64,000 bases of DNA from Parasalinivibrio latis (GCF_036825535.1 NZ_CP098813.1:992001-1056000); one strand, 5' to 3'. Positions 51,756 through 60,844 are shown, numbered from the stretch's first letter. The notes: generated by a model not told the origin, from the letters alone. Numbers and translations are program-made.

Positions 51756-53502
51756 TGACTTCCCGCACTGCCCCCAGACAAGGGTTATCCGACAGTTGGT
51801 GGAAGCCCTGTTGTTCGAGCGTTGCGTTGAAGCTGAACAGTGTGAAGACGAAGCAAACGGTATATGCCGGTATGTCTGGGTGATGCAGGATCGCACATAC
51901 CGGTGTCATGCAAAGACAGGTGCATTTGACCGCGTCCGAATGATACCCGGAAGCCTTGAAGTTTCTGCAGGTGATGGGAATTGGTACCCCGCTGGCTTGT
52001 TGACATTGATAGCAGATCTTCCGGCAATGCCTGGTATCCGCAGGAAATTGCACGAGGAACTGAACCAGACTATCCGGCTTTGCCATTGGAACCATACACA
52101 CCTGGAAAGGGCTGCAAACCGCAGGGAGTTAGATCTCGCCGAGATGGAGTCTGCCCTTGATGAAGGGCACCCTTACCACCCGTCCTTCAAGTCCAGAACC
52201 GGATTTACGGAAGAAGACCACCGGAATTTCGGCCCTGAGGCAGGTACCCCATTCCAGTTGAAGTGGGTAGCTATTCCACGGGAAAGGCTCCACCAGGCCT
52301 TGCCGGTTGATGACGAGAAATTCTGGCGCTCAGAATTGTACGGCCAGGATGGGAGCCGGAAAGAGTGGGAACTGCTGATGACCCGGTTACATGGTCAGGG
52401 AGGAAGCCTCAAAACTCATGGGCTTCTTCCCTTGCACCCGTGGCAGTGGACAAAGTTCCGTAATGGGGAACTGGCTGCCCGATTTGACCCTGTAAGTACC
52501 TACTTCCTAGGCAGTGCCGGGGACAGGTATGTTGCCAGCCAGTCGGTTCGAACCCTCTTTAACGTGGATAACCCGGCGAAGGCTAACATCAAGCTGTCCA
52601 TGAACATGGTGAACACGTCATCCAAACGGGTGATAGAGCCAGTTTCTGTCTGCCCGGCACCTTCAGTTTCCCGCTGGCTGAAAGACGTTGTTGATTCGGA
52701 CCCCCTGTTTTCAACCCGTTATCCGGTGACCTTGCTCGGTGAATATGCCGGTGGTATTGCTGACAGCAACGGTGAACTGGCTTACCTGTTCCGCGAAAGT
52801 GCGATGCAGTATATCGGCGCAGGGGAATCGGTCGTGCCGTTCAATGCTTTGATGATGGTGGAAAATGATGGCCGGGCGTTCATTGATGACTGGGTTTCAC
52901 AATATGGGCTTGAAGAGTGGGTAAACCGGCTGATTGATGTTGCCGTGTTACCGGTTTGGCACCTTTTGGTGTCTCACGGCTTGGCTGTGGAAGCTCATGG
53001 TCAGAACATGGTTCTGGTTCACCGGGATGGATGGCCAGAGCGAATTATTCTGCGGGATTTCCACGAAAGCCTGGAATATGTCCCGTCTTTTCTAAAAGAG
53101 ACTGACCGGGTTCCTGATTTGTCCCATATGCCGTGGGATTGTAACGGAGAAAATGCTGCACAGTATTACCAACAGCCGAACCTGGAACTGTTGCGTGAAC
53201 TTGTTATGGACACGCTGTTTGTCTTTAACCTGTCCGAGGTTTCACACCTTCTGGATCACTGTTACTGCATGCCGGAGCCACACTTCTGGCAAAAAGTAGC
53301 CACCCGGCTTCATGCCTACGCCAAAGAACACCGGCTCGAGACGCGGCAGGCCATGCTCTGCTTTGATGACCTGAAAATCTACACCGAATCCCTGATGACC
53401 CGTAAGTTTTCGGGCAGCCATGTTGAGTACCACCACTTGGTGACCAACCCTCTGTTTTCCAAGATTTCACAAGAATGTGACGCTTATGATGTATCTGAAT
53501 GA
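51742..53502 (+). CDS. asbB: NIS siderophore synthetase, AsbB-like (IucA/IucC family)
   Basis: 586 residues from GTG 51742, selected for the GGAGGAGG site just before; it overlaps asbA by 14 bp. A second IucA/IucC-type enzyme with HGLLPLHPWQWTKFRNGE, YVASQSVRTLFNVDNPAKAN, IKLSMNMVNTSSKRVIE and HGLAVEAHGQNMVLVHRDGW. Two NIS synthetases of different subtype in one operon fit petrobactin assembly, in which AsbA and AsbB add the two spermidine arms to citrate. It overlaps the next gene as well. Confidence 0.85.
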   Translation: MPLPDDFPHCPQTRVIRQLVEALLFERCVEAEQCEDEANGICRYVWVMQDRTYRCHAKTGAFDRVRMIPGSLEVSAGDGNWYPAGLLTLIADLPAMPGIRRKLHEELNQTIRLCHWNHTHLERAANRRELDLAEMESALDEGHPYHPSFKSRTGFTEEDHRNFGPEAGTPFQLKWVAIPRERLHQALPVDDEKFWRSELYGQDGSRKEWELLMTRLHGQGGSLKTHGLLPLHPWQWTKFRNGELAARFDPVSTYFLGSAGDRYVASQSVRTLFNVDNPAKANIKLSMNMVNTSSKRVIEPVSVCPAPSVSRWLKDVVDSDPLFSTRYPVTLLGEYAGGIADSNGELAYLFRESAMQYIGAGESVVPFNALMMVENDGRAFIDDWVSQYGLEEWVNRLIDVAVLPVWHLLVSHGLAVEAHGQNMVLVHRDGWPERIILRDFHESLEYVPSFLKETDRVPDLSHMPWDCNGENAAQYYQQPNLELLRELVMDTLFVFNLSEVSHLLDHCYCMPEPHFWQKVATRLHAYAKEHRLETRQAMLCFDDLKIYTESLMTRKFSGSHVEYHHLVTNPLFSKISQECDAYDVSE

Positions 53503-54769
53503 TGATTACTTCAGCGAACAAGATTTCGCTTCCGCGGCGGTAAGGTTTGCTTCCATGCCTGTATTCCAGAACTGCAGTCACCACCGCTATGCCGTGTGTA
53601 TTCCTGATACCTACCTGTGGTTATCGCTCTGCCTGTTCCTGAAAAGGGAAGGAAGTTCAGTACTGCCTGTCCACCCGGATATGCCAAGGGAAGCTGCGGA
53701 AAAGCTGGCCCGAAAAGCGGGCTGCCACCACCTTTTTTACCACAGTCTGGAGCCGATTGGATTGGATGGGGGCAAGGCTCCTGTACCTGGTGGTGAGTTG
53801 TACCAGATGAGTTCCGGGACAACCGGCGAACCCAAGTGTATCGCCCGGAGTTGGCAAAGCATTGAACGGGAACTGGAGAGTTATGTTTCGGCATTTGCCG
53901 AACCCAGTGACATGACACCGGTCATTGCCTGCCCGGTGACGCATTCATACGGGTTGATTGCGGGGTTTCTTGTGGCGTTAAAGCGAGGACAAGAGCCCGT
54001 GGTAATCAATAACCTAAACCCCAAATATATCCTCAGACGGATAAAAACCGTTGAGAAGCCGCTTCTGTATTCTTCCCCGGCCATGCTCAACACAATGGCC
54101 ATGATGTTGCCACAGGGAAATTCCATTCATGCAGCCATGACCTCCGGTACGGTTCTCCCTGCTGGCTGGTTTACTGCCATCAAAGCCAAAGTCATCAACT
54201 TGTTCCAGCAATATGGCTGTTCTGAAGCCGGGTGTATTGCGGTTAATCCGCGTGTTGGACAGGCAGCGGATATTGGCTACCTATTGCCGCATTTTTCGCT
54301 GGTATCGCCAGATGCAGGTGGAGATACCGGGGAGATTGTCATCCGGGGTGAGGAAGGGTTGATACATACCCGTGACCTGGGCAGGTTGAATCCGGATGGG
54401 ATGATGGTGTTTGCCTCCCGACTGGATGACACCATCAATGTCGCCGGCCTCAATGTGTACCCACAGGATATAGAGGATGTGGTGATGGCAATGCCGGGTA
54501 TTGAGGATGCGGTCGTTATCCGGCGCAGCGACAGGTATGCGGGGGAGAGGGCAGCTTTGATGTTCTCGAGCGATAACCCGGTGGAAATTGATGATCTGCG
54601 GGCATGGTGTCAGGCGAGACTTGCCGGCTTCCAGATGCCAACTGTATTTGAGCAGGTCAGCCACATTCCCCGTCAGGCGAATGGAAAGGTCAGCCGTCGT
54701 GAAGTGGCGGCCTTATATGACGCCGGTAAACTGACGTACTGCCAATCACATAAGGAGGTGGTGCTATGA
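53486..54769 (+). CDS. asbC: AMP-forming acyl-adenylating enzyme, AsbC-like
   Basis: About 427 residues; GTG 53477 or ATG 53486/53489 may start it, none with a good site, consistent with coupling to the overlapping asbB-like gene. An ANL-superfamily ligase: phosphate loop YQMSSGTTGEPKCIARS, adenine region FQQYGCSEAGCIAVN, IHTRDLGRLNPDGMMVFASR, hinge DDTINVAGLNVYPQDIEDVV and the C-terminal Lys in RQANGKVSRREV. In petrobactin synthesis AsbC adenylates 3,4-dihydroxybenzoate and loads it on the AsbD carrier. The carrier is fused in the next protein. Confidence 0.85.
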   Translation: MMYLNDDYFSEQDFASAAVRFASMPVFQNCSHHRYAVCIPDTYLWLSLCLFLKREGSSVLPVHPDMPREAAEKLARKAGCHHLFYHSLEPIGLDGGKAPVPGGELYQMSSGTTGEPKCIARSWQSIERELESYVSAFAEPSDMTPVIACPVTHSYGLIAGFLVALKRGQEPVVINNLNPKYILRRIKTVEKPLLYSSPAMLNTMAMMLPQGNSIHAAMTSGTVLPAGWFTAIKAKVINLFQQYGCSEAGCIAVNPRVGQAADIGYLLPHFSLVSPDAGGDTGEIVIRGEEGLIHTRDLGRLNPDGMMVFASRLDDTINVAGLNVYPQDIEDVVMAMPGIEDAVVIRRSDRYAGERAALMFSSDNPVEIDDLRAWCQARLAGFQMPTVFEQVSHIPRQANGKVSRREVAALYDAGKLTYCQSHKEVVL

Positions 54770-56139
54770 CTGACCTGTCAAAACTTGACCTCATGCCGGA
54801 CATGGCGGTGAACGGGAATGGATTGGCCAACACCACCACTGATGCTATTTACCGGGTGTTGCAGAGCACCTTGAACCATCCTCACCTTGAGGGATTCTCT
54901 CCCGCCTCCCGGTTAAATGAAGACTTGTATATCGACTCTGTGCTGCTGCTCCAGTTGATCGTCCAGTTGGAGTTGCAGGAAGGCTATGAAATCCCCGACA
55001 GCAGCTTTACCAAAGAGGATTTTTCAACGGTTGCCAGTCTGGTGGCGTTTCTTGACGGACTTGAAGAAAACGCTGTAACAGGGAGTGGTTCTCCGTTGCC
55101 GCAGCCAGACCCCGTTTATGAACACATGAATGTGCATGGTGAAGAGTATATCGATATCAAAGTTCACTGTTTTGTCAGCTGCGTCTGCGATTCCCTGAAA
55201 CGGTGTCCGGGTATCGACCACCGGCCGTTTTACTTCTCTGTGTGGGATGCTGATTTTGCTGTCACGGAAGATGCCGTGATGACCTACCATGCGCCGTCAG
55301 TAAACCATGATTTCTTCCGTTACTGGTTTGAATGCCTTTACGGTATTGGCATCAATTCTTGGTATCAGGCAGACCGCAGTAAAGCTCAAAACATTCAGGC
55401 TTTGTGTAAGCGGGTGGAGCAATGTGGGGATCAGGAAAGCGTGATGGTGATGCTGGATATGTACCATTTGCCGGAGCGGGAAAACAAGTTCAACCAGAAC
55501 CCTTTTCCTCACTACGTTTTACTTGAAACTACCGAAAACCCGGATGTTTGGCTGATGCGGGATCCAGATTACCGATGGGAAGGTGAACTCCCCAAAAAAC
55601 GCATATTGCAGGCGGTAGATAAACCAACAGTTTCAGGTGGCTGGTTGCTTGATCGTTCCTCGGTAACGTCCCCAACACCGGATCGTATCCGGGAGTATTT
55701 TAATATCGCCTTCCAAAGCCGGGAAAACCCGCTGGTGGAAGGGTGCCGGAAAGTTATCCGTGCCCATGTTGAGGGCCTGCAACCGTTACCCCACTTGAAT
55801 TTTGCCTTACGTGAACTGCCGGTGATCTCGGTGAGGAAGTATGCCTATGAGCATGGATTTGCATTTTTCTGGCGTGAATTGGTGTTGCCGGACGATGAGT
55901 TCGAATATTGGTGCGATGAAATCGAGGTGTTAATCCAGGGGTACAAAGCGATTCATTACCTCGTTGTAAAGCTCTCAGAAAGTCTGGAACTGTCGCTTCT
56001 GGAAGAGATCGATGATCAACTAAACCTAATGGACAAACAGGAGTTTCGCATCAAAGAAAAACTGCAGGAAGTTTTTGTGCAGTGGTGTGACGCAAAATGC
56101 TCTCCCGTGAAAGCGTTGGAAAGTGAGGTATTGTCATGA
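54766..56139 (+). CDS. fused acyl-carrier protein (AsbD-like) and aryl transferase (AsbE-like)
   Basis: 457 residues, overlapping asbC by ATGA and with AAGGAGGTGGT in front. Residues ~20-95 are a carrier domain with the 4'-phosphopantetheine serine Ser58 in NEDLYIDSVLLLQLIVQLEL. A short linker (~100-118) leads to a ~340-residue domain with CFVSCVCDSLKRCPGIDHRP, VMVMLDMYHLPERENKFNQN and VWLMRDPDYRWEGE, which I relate to AsbE/DUF6005. In Bacillus these are two proteins, AsbD (~90) and AsbE (~330). The fused enzyme would carry 3,4-dihydroxybenzoate and transfer it to spermidine. The AsbE assignment rests on operon position and length more than on motifs. Confidence 0.75.
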   Translation: MTDLSKLDLMPDMAVNGNGLANTTTDAIYRVLQSTLNHPHLEGFSPASRLNEDLYIDSVLLLQLIVQLELQEGYEIPDSSFTKEDFSTVASLVAFLDGLEENAVTGSGSPLPQPDPVYEHMNVHGEEYIDIKVHCFVSCVCDSLKRCPGIDHRPFYFSVWDADFAVTEDAVMTYHAPSVNHDFFRYWFECLYGIGINSWYQADRSKAQNIQALCKRVEQCGDQESVMVMLDMYHLPERENKFNQNPFPHYVLLETTENPDVWLMRDPDYRWEGELPKKRILQAVDKPTVSGGWLLDRSSVTSPTPDRIREYFNIAFQSRENPLVEGCRKVIRAHVEGLQPLPHLNFALRELPVISVRKYAYEHGFAFFWRELVLPDDEFEYWCDEIEVLIQGYKAIHYLVVKLSESLELSLLEEIDDQLNLMDKQEFRIKEKLQEVFVQWCDAKCSPVKALESEVLS

Positions 56140-56984
56140 AGATTTCCCTGTGCACTATATCCTTCCGGCACCATTTGGTTTCACTTGCCGAGCTCGCTAT
56201 CTGGGCGCAAACAAACCAGTTCCAGGGAATAGAGCTCTGGGCTGCCCACGGGCGAAACCTTGCTTCCCAGCAGCACCTCAACGGTAACTGGCTTGCCGCA
56301 TTTGGTCTGGAAGTCCCCATGGTCAGTGATTACCTTCCCACAAGTGGGTCAGTTAAACAGATGGAGGACAAGACCCAAGCGCTTTGCCAATTGGCGCACC
56401 GCTGGCATGCAAGAAAGCTTCGGACTTTTGCTGGCAGTGCAGGCAGTGCTGAAACCCACCCTGATGAAAGGGAGAAAGTGGTTGGGATGTTGCGGCGCCA
56501 ATGTGAAATCGCTGCCGACAATGGCCTGGAATTATTGGTTGAAACCCATCCGGGGACATTGGCGGATTGTGGTTCATCCACGGTTAAACTGCTCGCAGAG
56601 ATTGATCACCCGGCGTTCAAGATAAACTTCGATACGCTGCATGTCTGGGAAGGGGGGGATGATCCCCAAACCTTGCTGGAACAAATACGGCCGTATGTTG
56701 CCCACTACCACTTCAAAAATGTCAGCCAGCGTCATTTATTGCCTGTTTTCACGCCGTCGAATGTCTACGCGGCAGCGGGAAGCCGGGAAGGAATGGTCCC
56801 GCTTTTCGACGGGCTGGTTGATTACAAGGCGTTTTTTGACTCTCTGGCTGATGATGACAATGTGGAAGGTTCACTGGAGTGGTTTGGAAATGATGTGTTC
56901 AGCACTCTGCAAAATGACCGAAGAAAACTCAGTTATCTGCTGTTGGGAAGGCACAAATCACCAGATATGTTGAGGGCTGTATGA
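56136..56984 (+). CDS. asbF: 3-dehydroshikimate dehydratase, AsbF-like
   Basis: 282 residues, overlapping the fused gene by ATGA. A xylose-isomerase-like TIM barrel closely resembling Bacillus AsbF: KISLCTISFRHHLVSLAELA, GIELWAAHGRNL, MVSDYLP, RTFAGSAGSAETHPDERE, LVETHPGTL, KINFDTLHVWEGG, HYHFKNVS and NVYAAAGSREGMVPLFDG. The metal site is built from the Glu of VETHP, the Asp of FDTLH, the His of HYHFKN and the later Glu of SLEWFG. It turns 3-dehydroshikimate into 3,4-dihydroxybenzoate, the unusual catechol of petrobactin. Confidence 0.93.
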   Translation: MKISLCTISFRHHLVSLAELAIWAQTNQFQGIELWAAHGRNLASQQHLNGNWLAAFGLEVPMVSDYLPTSGSVKQMEDKTQALCQLAHRWHARKLRTFAGSAGSAETHPDEREKVVGMLRRQCEIAADNGLELLVETHPGTLADCGSSTVKLLAEIDHPAFKINFDTLHVWEGGDDPQTLLEQIRPYVAHYHFKNVSQRHLLPVFTPSNVYAAAGSREGMVPLFDGLVDYKAFFDSLADDDNVEGSLEWFGNDVFSTLQNDRRKLSYLLLGRHKSPDMLRAV

Positions 56985-57059
56985 TGCTTCATGTTGTTCA
57001 TTCATGCAGCACCCAGGCTAAAAAATTGGATTTTTTGTTGCATTGAGTTAAATAATAAT

Positions 57060-57078
57060 AAAAATACATATCATTAAT
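57060..57078. promoter_or_regulatory. weak Fur-box-like sequence upstream of the orphan regulator
   Basis: On the minus strand ATTAATGATATGTATTTTT matches about 12 of 19 positions of the Fur consensus. It lies in the 124-bp gap between asbF and the regulator. Weaker than the two other sites. Confidence 0.4.
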
Positions 57079-57108
57079 ATTTGATGCATGTATGCAGTAA
57101 AAAGGCCT

Positions 57109-57813
57109 ATGTATAAGGAATATTTCGCCAGGAACAAGCCAAGGGTACTGTTGAAAGAAAATGAACCGGGCGGTTTTACCTCGATATTGAAAGGGAGACT
57201 GGAGGAGGTTGGCTGCCGGGTCAGCACTGTGGCACCCGGTGGTGCTATTTCGCACGATTGCCTTGCTACTTCGTTGCTGATTACCCAAATTCAGGCAGGT
57301 GAAAAAGGGGAGTCTATGCTGCGGTGGCTCTGTACCCAAGGGCCATGCCCGGTGTTGGCATTGGTGGATGGCGGTTGCAGCCAGGCACGGGTCTCTGCCC
57401 TGTCGATGGGGGCAGAGGATGTGGTTTCTTCACCCTTTGATTTGGAAGAGTGCATGTTGAGGGCATTTGCGATCCTCAGGCGTGACATATCAGCATCAAA
57501 CCCGGATCAGGAAACCTGTGTTCTCCGGGTTGATGACCTTGTACTGGACAGGACGTCAGATCTCGTTGAAGTTGGCCAACAGGACGTATCCCTTACGCCT
57601 ACCCAATTTCGCCTGCTGTGGACACTGGTGTCCCATCAGGACAGGACACTGAGTAAATCCTATCTCTACCAGATGGTGTTAAAAAAGCACTTTAGCCCGG
57701 ACGACCGTAGCCTGGATATGCATCTCAGCCGGGTGCGGCGGAAGCTGGCGAGTGCCGGTTTTTCATCTGAACGCCTGCAGACCGATCATGGTCGGGGATA
57801 CCGGTTCACTTAA
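57109..57813 (+). CDS. orphan OmpR-type winged-helix regulator with degenerate receiver domain
   Basis: About 234 residues from ATG 57109 (AAAAAGG upstream; ATG 57088 lacks a site). The C-terminal ~95 residues are an OmpR/PhoB winged helix (VSLTPTQFRLLWTLVSHQDR, SLDMHLSRVRRKLASAGFSS, QTDHGRGYRFT). The N-terminal ~120 residues follow the receiver fold, but where the phosphoacceptor Asp belongs the strand reads SLLITQIQAG, and the usual Lys-Pro becomes SSPFDLEE. So it is unlikely to be phosphorylated. No sensor kinase is adjacent. Placed between the siderophore operon and its receptor, it probably regulates the receptor or operon in response to another signal. Confidence 0.82.
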   Translation: MYKEYFARNKPRVLLKENEPGGFTSILKGRLEEVGCRVSTVAPGGAISHDCLATSLLITQIQAGEKGESMLRWLCTQGPCPVLALVDGGCSQARVSALSMGAEDVVSSPFDLEECMLRAFAILRRDISASNPDQETCVLRVDDLVLDRTSDLVEVGQQDVSLTPTQFRLLWTLVSHQDRTLSKSYLYQMVLKKHFSPDDRSLDMHLSRVRRKLASAGFSSERLQTDHGRGYRFT

Positions 57814-57882
57814 GCCTCCCTCCACTTTGTAACAGTTGTAAAAATCATTTACTCAATGGATACATCTTATAGGATTGGTGTC

Positions 57883-57901
57883 GAGAATGATTATCGTTAC
57901 T
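57883..57901 (+). promoter_or_regulatory. Fur box before the TonB-dependent receptor
   Basis: GAGAATGATTATCGTTACT matches 14 of 19 bases of the Fur consensus and ends 18 bp before the preferred ATG of the receptor gene. Confidence 0.72.
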
Positions 57902-57919
57902 ATATGGATGTATATAAAA

Positions 57920-59863
57920 ATGAATAACCTAAGCCCGTTCAGAGGCACACCTACAGTGGTAGCTGCTTCAGTATCCCTTGCGCTTGCCAGTGGGATGGCA
58001 TTTGCTGAAACCGCAGAAAACAAAGACGTAGAAACCATGGTTGTTTCTGGCTCCCTGATGCAGGGGCCGGATGTCATTATTGATTCAACCGATCTTGACC
58101 GCCAGCAGGCAGTAGATCTCTCAGACATCTTTGCCAGTGACCCTGAGGTTGCGGTAGGTGGCGGTTTCGGGCCAATCCAGAAAGCCTATATCCGTGGCCT
58201 TGAAGACACTTTCATGAACGTTACCATCGACGGGGCTGCCCAAGCGGGATACATGTTCCACCATCAGGGACGCCTGATGATTGAACCGGAATTGCTCAAG
58301 CAAGTGGAAGTGGCAGCAGGTGCGGGGGAAGCAACCAATGGACCAGGGGCACTGGGTGGTTCGATCCGTTTTGAAACCAAGGATCCTGAAGACCTCCTTT
58401 ATGGCGACCAGAAGATTGGAGGTCTGGTAAAAGGCGGCTACTACAGCAATACGCAGGGCTACAAAACATCCGGCACCGTATTCGGGCAACTGAACGAAAA
58501 TGTCAGTGCTATGGCGACAGTGTTGAAAGCGGACTACGACGATTACAAAGACGGAGACGGTACCAAGCAGCCACATACAGAATCAGGGCATAAGGTCGGT
58601 TTCCTCAAGGTTGTCGGCGATTTCGCAGAGAGCCACAAAGTGTCTCTGAGCTATGAAAACCGGAAGGAAGAGGGCGTCCGGGCACACAAGCCGAATATTC
58701 AGGATACTAAAGGCCGCATCTGGCCCCAGGAAAACGAACGCCAGACATTTACCGCCAAGTACGGGTTCAACCCGGTTACCAGTGAACTGGTGGATCTGGA
58801 ACTGACCGCTTACAACACAGAAAATGTCCTTTTCCATGACTCACCTACCTGGGAACCCTTCTCCGGCAAAGTGATTTCCTATGGGCTTGATTTGCGTAAC
58901 ACCAGCACGCTGGGAATTCATGAATTGGAATACGGCATGGATTACAGCCATGACACATCCCGGCTTGACCAGGACGCCGTTACAGAAGTGGATGTGAAAG
59001 AGACTGGCACCATTCATGGTATCTACCTTCAGGATCGTATCTCTGTGACGGAGCAATTGCTCTTGAGTATCGGGCTTCGCTATGACAGGTATGAAACAGA
59101 ACAGAGCAGCGACAACACCAAACCGTCATTTACGCTGAAAGATGACGGCTGGAGCCCGAATGCCGGTTTCAGGTTCCTGGCAACAGACAACATTGAAGTT
59201 CACGGCGGCTGGGCTCAGGCGTTCCGTGGGCCACGTGTCCGCGAGACCTTCACCCTGTTCAGGGCACCTGAGAAACGTGTAGGGGAAGAAGCGGAGAACT
59301 ACGAACTGGGCGTAATATACCGTCTGGATGGTTTCCAGTTTGCCGTAAAGGGATACCGGACCACGATAGACAATGCAGTGGGCAACGGTGTCTCCAATTT
59401 GGGTAAACTTGAAACGGAAGGATTCATTGCCCGGGTTGGCTATGTTGTTGACAAACTTGACGCCAGCCTGAGCTATTCAAAGTCGTCACCGGAACTCAAC
59501 GGTGATCCCCTAAATGATGACAGCCTTGGTTTAGGGGTTGATGTCGGCGACAGTTGGTTTGCCAAGGTCAACTATGCGTATTCTGATCAGCTTGATTTCG
59601 GCTGGACCGGTGAGTTTGTCCAGCGTCTGGATAAAAAGGTAAATGACGGCACCACTTATGCCGCGAAGCCAGGATACGGTGTACACAACCTGTATGCGCA
59701 ATACCTGCCGCTGCAAAGCGAAGACCTGACACTGACGTTGACAGTTAACAACCTTCTGGACAAGCAATATACCGATCATGCCAGCTACTCCACTGGCTTC
59801 CGTGGAGACGGTATCCCCAACCCCGGCCGTGATATACGTGTGAATCTGGCTTATGCGTTCTAA
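57920..59863 (+). CDS. TonB-dependent siderophore receptor
   Basis: About 647 residues from ATG 57920; ATG 57887 or 57908 are possible but the first overlaps the Fur box. The signal peptide ends in GMAFAE. A TonB-box-like ETMVVSGS follows, then the plug domain (IIDSTDLDRQQAVDLSDIFA, KAYIRGLEDTFMNVTIDGAA, GAGEATNGPGALGGSIRF) and a 22-strand barrel. It ends NPGRDIRVNLAYAF, with a terminal Phe as outer-membrane proteins require. It imports the ferric siderophore with TonB energy. Position behind the asb-like operon and the Fur box make ferric petrobactin the natural substrate; haem-receptor FRAP/NPNL boxes are not evident. Confidence 0.9.
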   Translation: MNNLSPFRGTPTVVAASVSLALASGMAFAETAENKDVETMVVSGSLMQGPDVIIDSTDLDRQQAVDLSDIFASDPEVAVGGGFGPIQKAYIRGLEDTFMNVTIDGAAQAGYMFHHQGRLMIEPELLKQVEVAAGAGEATNGPGALGGSIRFETKDPEDLLYGDQKIGGLVKGGYYSNTQGYKTSGTVFGQLNENVSAMATVLKADYDDYKDGDGTKQPHTESGHKVGFLKVVGDFAESHKVSLSYENRKEEGVRAHKPNIQDTKGRIWPQENERQTFTAKYGFNPVTSELVDLELTAYNTENVLFHDSPTWEPFSGKVISYGLDLRNTSTLGIHELEYGMDYSHDTSRLDQDAVTEVDVKETGTIHGIYLQDRISVTEQLLLSIGLRYDRYETEQSSDNTKPSFTLKDDGWSPNAGFRFLATDNIEVHGGWAQAFRGPRVRETFTLFRAPEKRVGEEAENYELGVIYRLDGFQFAVKGYRTTIDNAVGNGVSNLGKLETEGFIARVGYVVDKLDASLSYSKSSPELNGDPLNDDSLGLGVDVGDSWFAKVNYAYSDQLDFGWTGEFVQRLDKKVNDGTTYAAKPGYGVHNLYAQYLPLQSEDLTLTLTVNNLLDKQYTDHASYSTGFRGDGIPNPGRDIRVNLAYAF

Positions 59864-59866
59864 TGG

Positions 59867-59969
59867 CACCTTTTCAGCATAACAGAAAAGGTGAGTCTCC
59901 CGCCTAAGAGCCATCCCCCGCACACCGGGGGACTTTTTCTGTAATAAAGCCCCGAAATTCGGGGCTTTT
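59867..59969. terminator. array of three hairpin terminators between receptor and dms genes
   Basis: Hairpin 1 CACCTTTTC / GAAAAGGTG (59867-59893). Hairpin 2 TCCCCCG / CGGGGGA then CTTTTT (59914-59937). Hairpin 3 AGCCCCGAA / TTCGGGGCT with A- and T-runs on both sides (59947-59969). Number 2 ends the receptor transcript; number 3 works in both directions and ends dmsC. Confidence 0.85.
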
Positions 59970-59998
59970 GCTTTGGGTTCAAACTGTTGGGGTGTTGA

Positions 59999-60844
59999 TT
60001 ACACACCCGCTGTCATGTGCATGCCATAAAACATGCCGCGGCCGACTAGCTCAGAAAGCAAGATCAGTACGAAGGCAACAGCAATCAGTGGCAGCGCAGG
60101 GGGCTGTTTCATGATCATCGGCAGCAGCCAGACAACAACACCGGTTGCCAGCAAACCCAGACGTACGAACTGGATGGTTGCCATATCCGGCACAACAGCC
60201 AAAGCGGATGTGGCGCTGGTTTCAATACCGCCGAGATGGACAGAAAGCAGAGTAACAGCAATGGCGACACCGGCAGCGGCGACAAGGCCCATTACCGGCA
60301 ACGCGGTATCCGCCGCTGCGACTTTGTGCTTTGCCGCAACCAAAAGCAGGTGCGCCAGGGCAAAGCCGCCGACTGCCATGGTCAACACGAATGCAGCGGG
60401 TGTCAGCCCTGTGTACCAGGTTGGGACGGTGTTGATCATGTACACCATGATCATGGCGTACATAAAGAAAGCTCCAATACCCATTGCACCCAGCATCAGC
60501 CCCTTACGAAGTACGTCACTTCCCTTGTCGAGGATTGACAGCAACCAGTAAAGACCACCCAGTGCGAAGAACAGGCTGCCGCTGGCTATTTCATTTGACA
60601 GCCAGGAACTGCCTACCATGTTCAGGGCATTCATTGCGCGCAATGGGTTGCCAAGGTGCATGGTAGAAGCTATAAAGCCAAGTCCCATCAGTGCCCACAG
60701 GCCGAACATTGACTTGTGCAGGCGCAGTTCACCACCCGGGCAGAACTGCTTACCCAGCAGCAATACACTCAGTACCAGAAATGCACCTACGGAAGTTTGT
60801 GCAAAGACCGTGAACACTACCAACGGCCATTCATGCCATGCCAT
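59999..60844 (-). CDS. dmsC: anaerobic DMSO reductase membrane anchor subunit
   Basis: 281 residues from ATG 60844, which has a strong AAGGAGG site; an earlier in-frame start is not needed. About eight transmembrane helices and the N-terminal MAWHEWPLVVFTVFAQTSVG typical of DmsC. It anchors DmsAB to the inner membrane and oxidises menaquinol. It follows dmsB with 1 bp between. Last gene of the dmsABC unit in this window. Confidence 0.92.
   Translation of the reverse strand: MAWHEWPLVVFTVFAQTSVGAFLVLSVLLLGKQFCPGGELRLHKSMFGLWALMGLGFIASTMHLGNPLRAMNALNMVGSSWLSNEIASGSLFFALGGLYWLLSILDKGSDVLRKGLMLGAMGIGAFFMYAMIMVYMINTVPTWYTGLTPAAFVLTMAVGGFALAHLLLVAAKHKVAAADTALPVMGLVAAAGVAIAVTLLSVHLGGIETSATSALAVVPDMATIQFVRLGLLATGVVVWLLPMIMKQPPALPLIAVAFVLILLSELVGRGMFYGMHMTAGV

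Noticed and set aside
49950..53502. Aerobactin or vibrioferrin synthesis as the role of the two IucA/IucC genes
   Set aside because: No lysine monooxygenase or acetylase (aerobactin) and no PvsA-like ligase are present; the AsbF-like 3-dehydroshikimate dehydratase and the AsbC-like ligase point to petrobactin.
54281..54664. 127-codon frame antisense to the AsbC-like gene
   Set aside because: Shadow of the adenylating-enzyme frame, no start signal.
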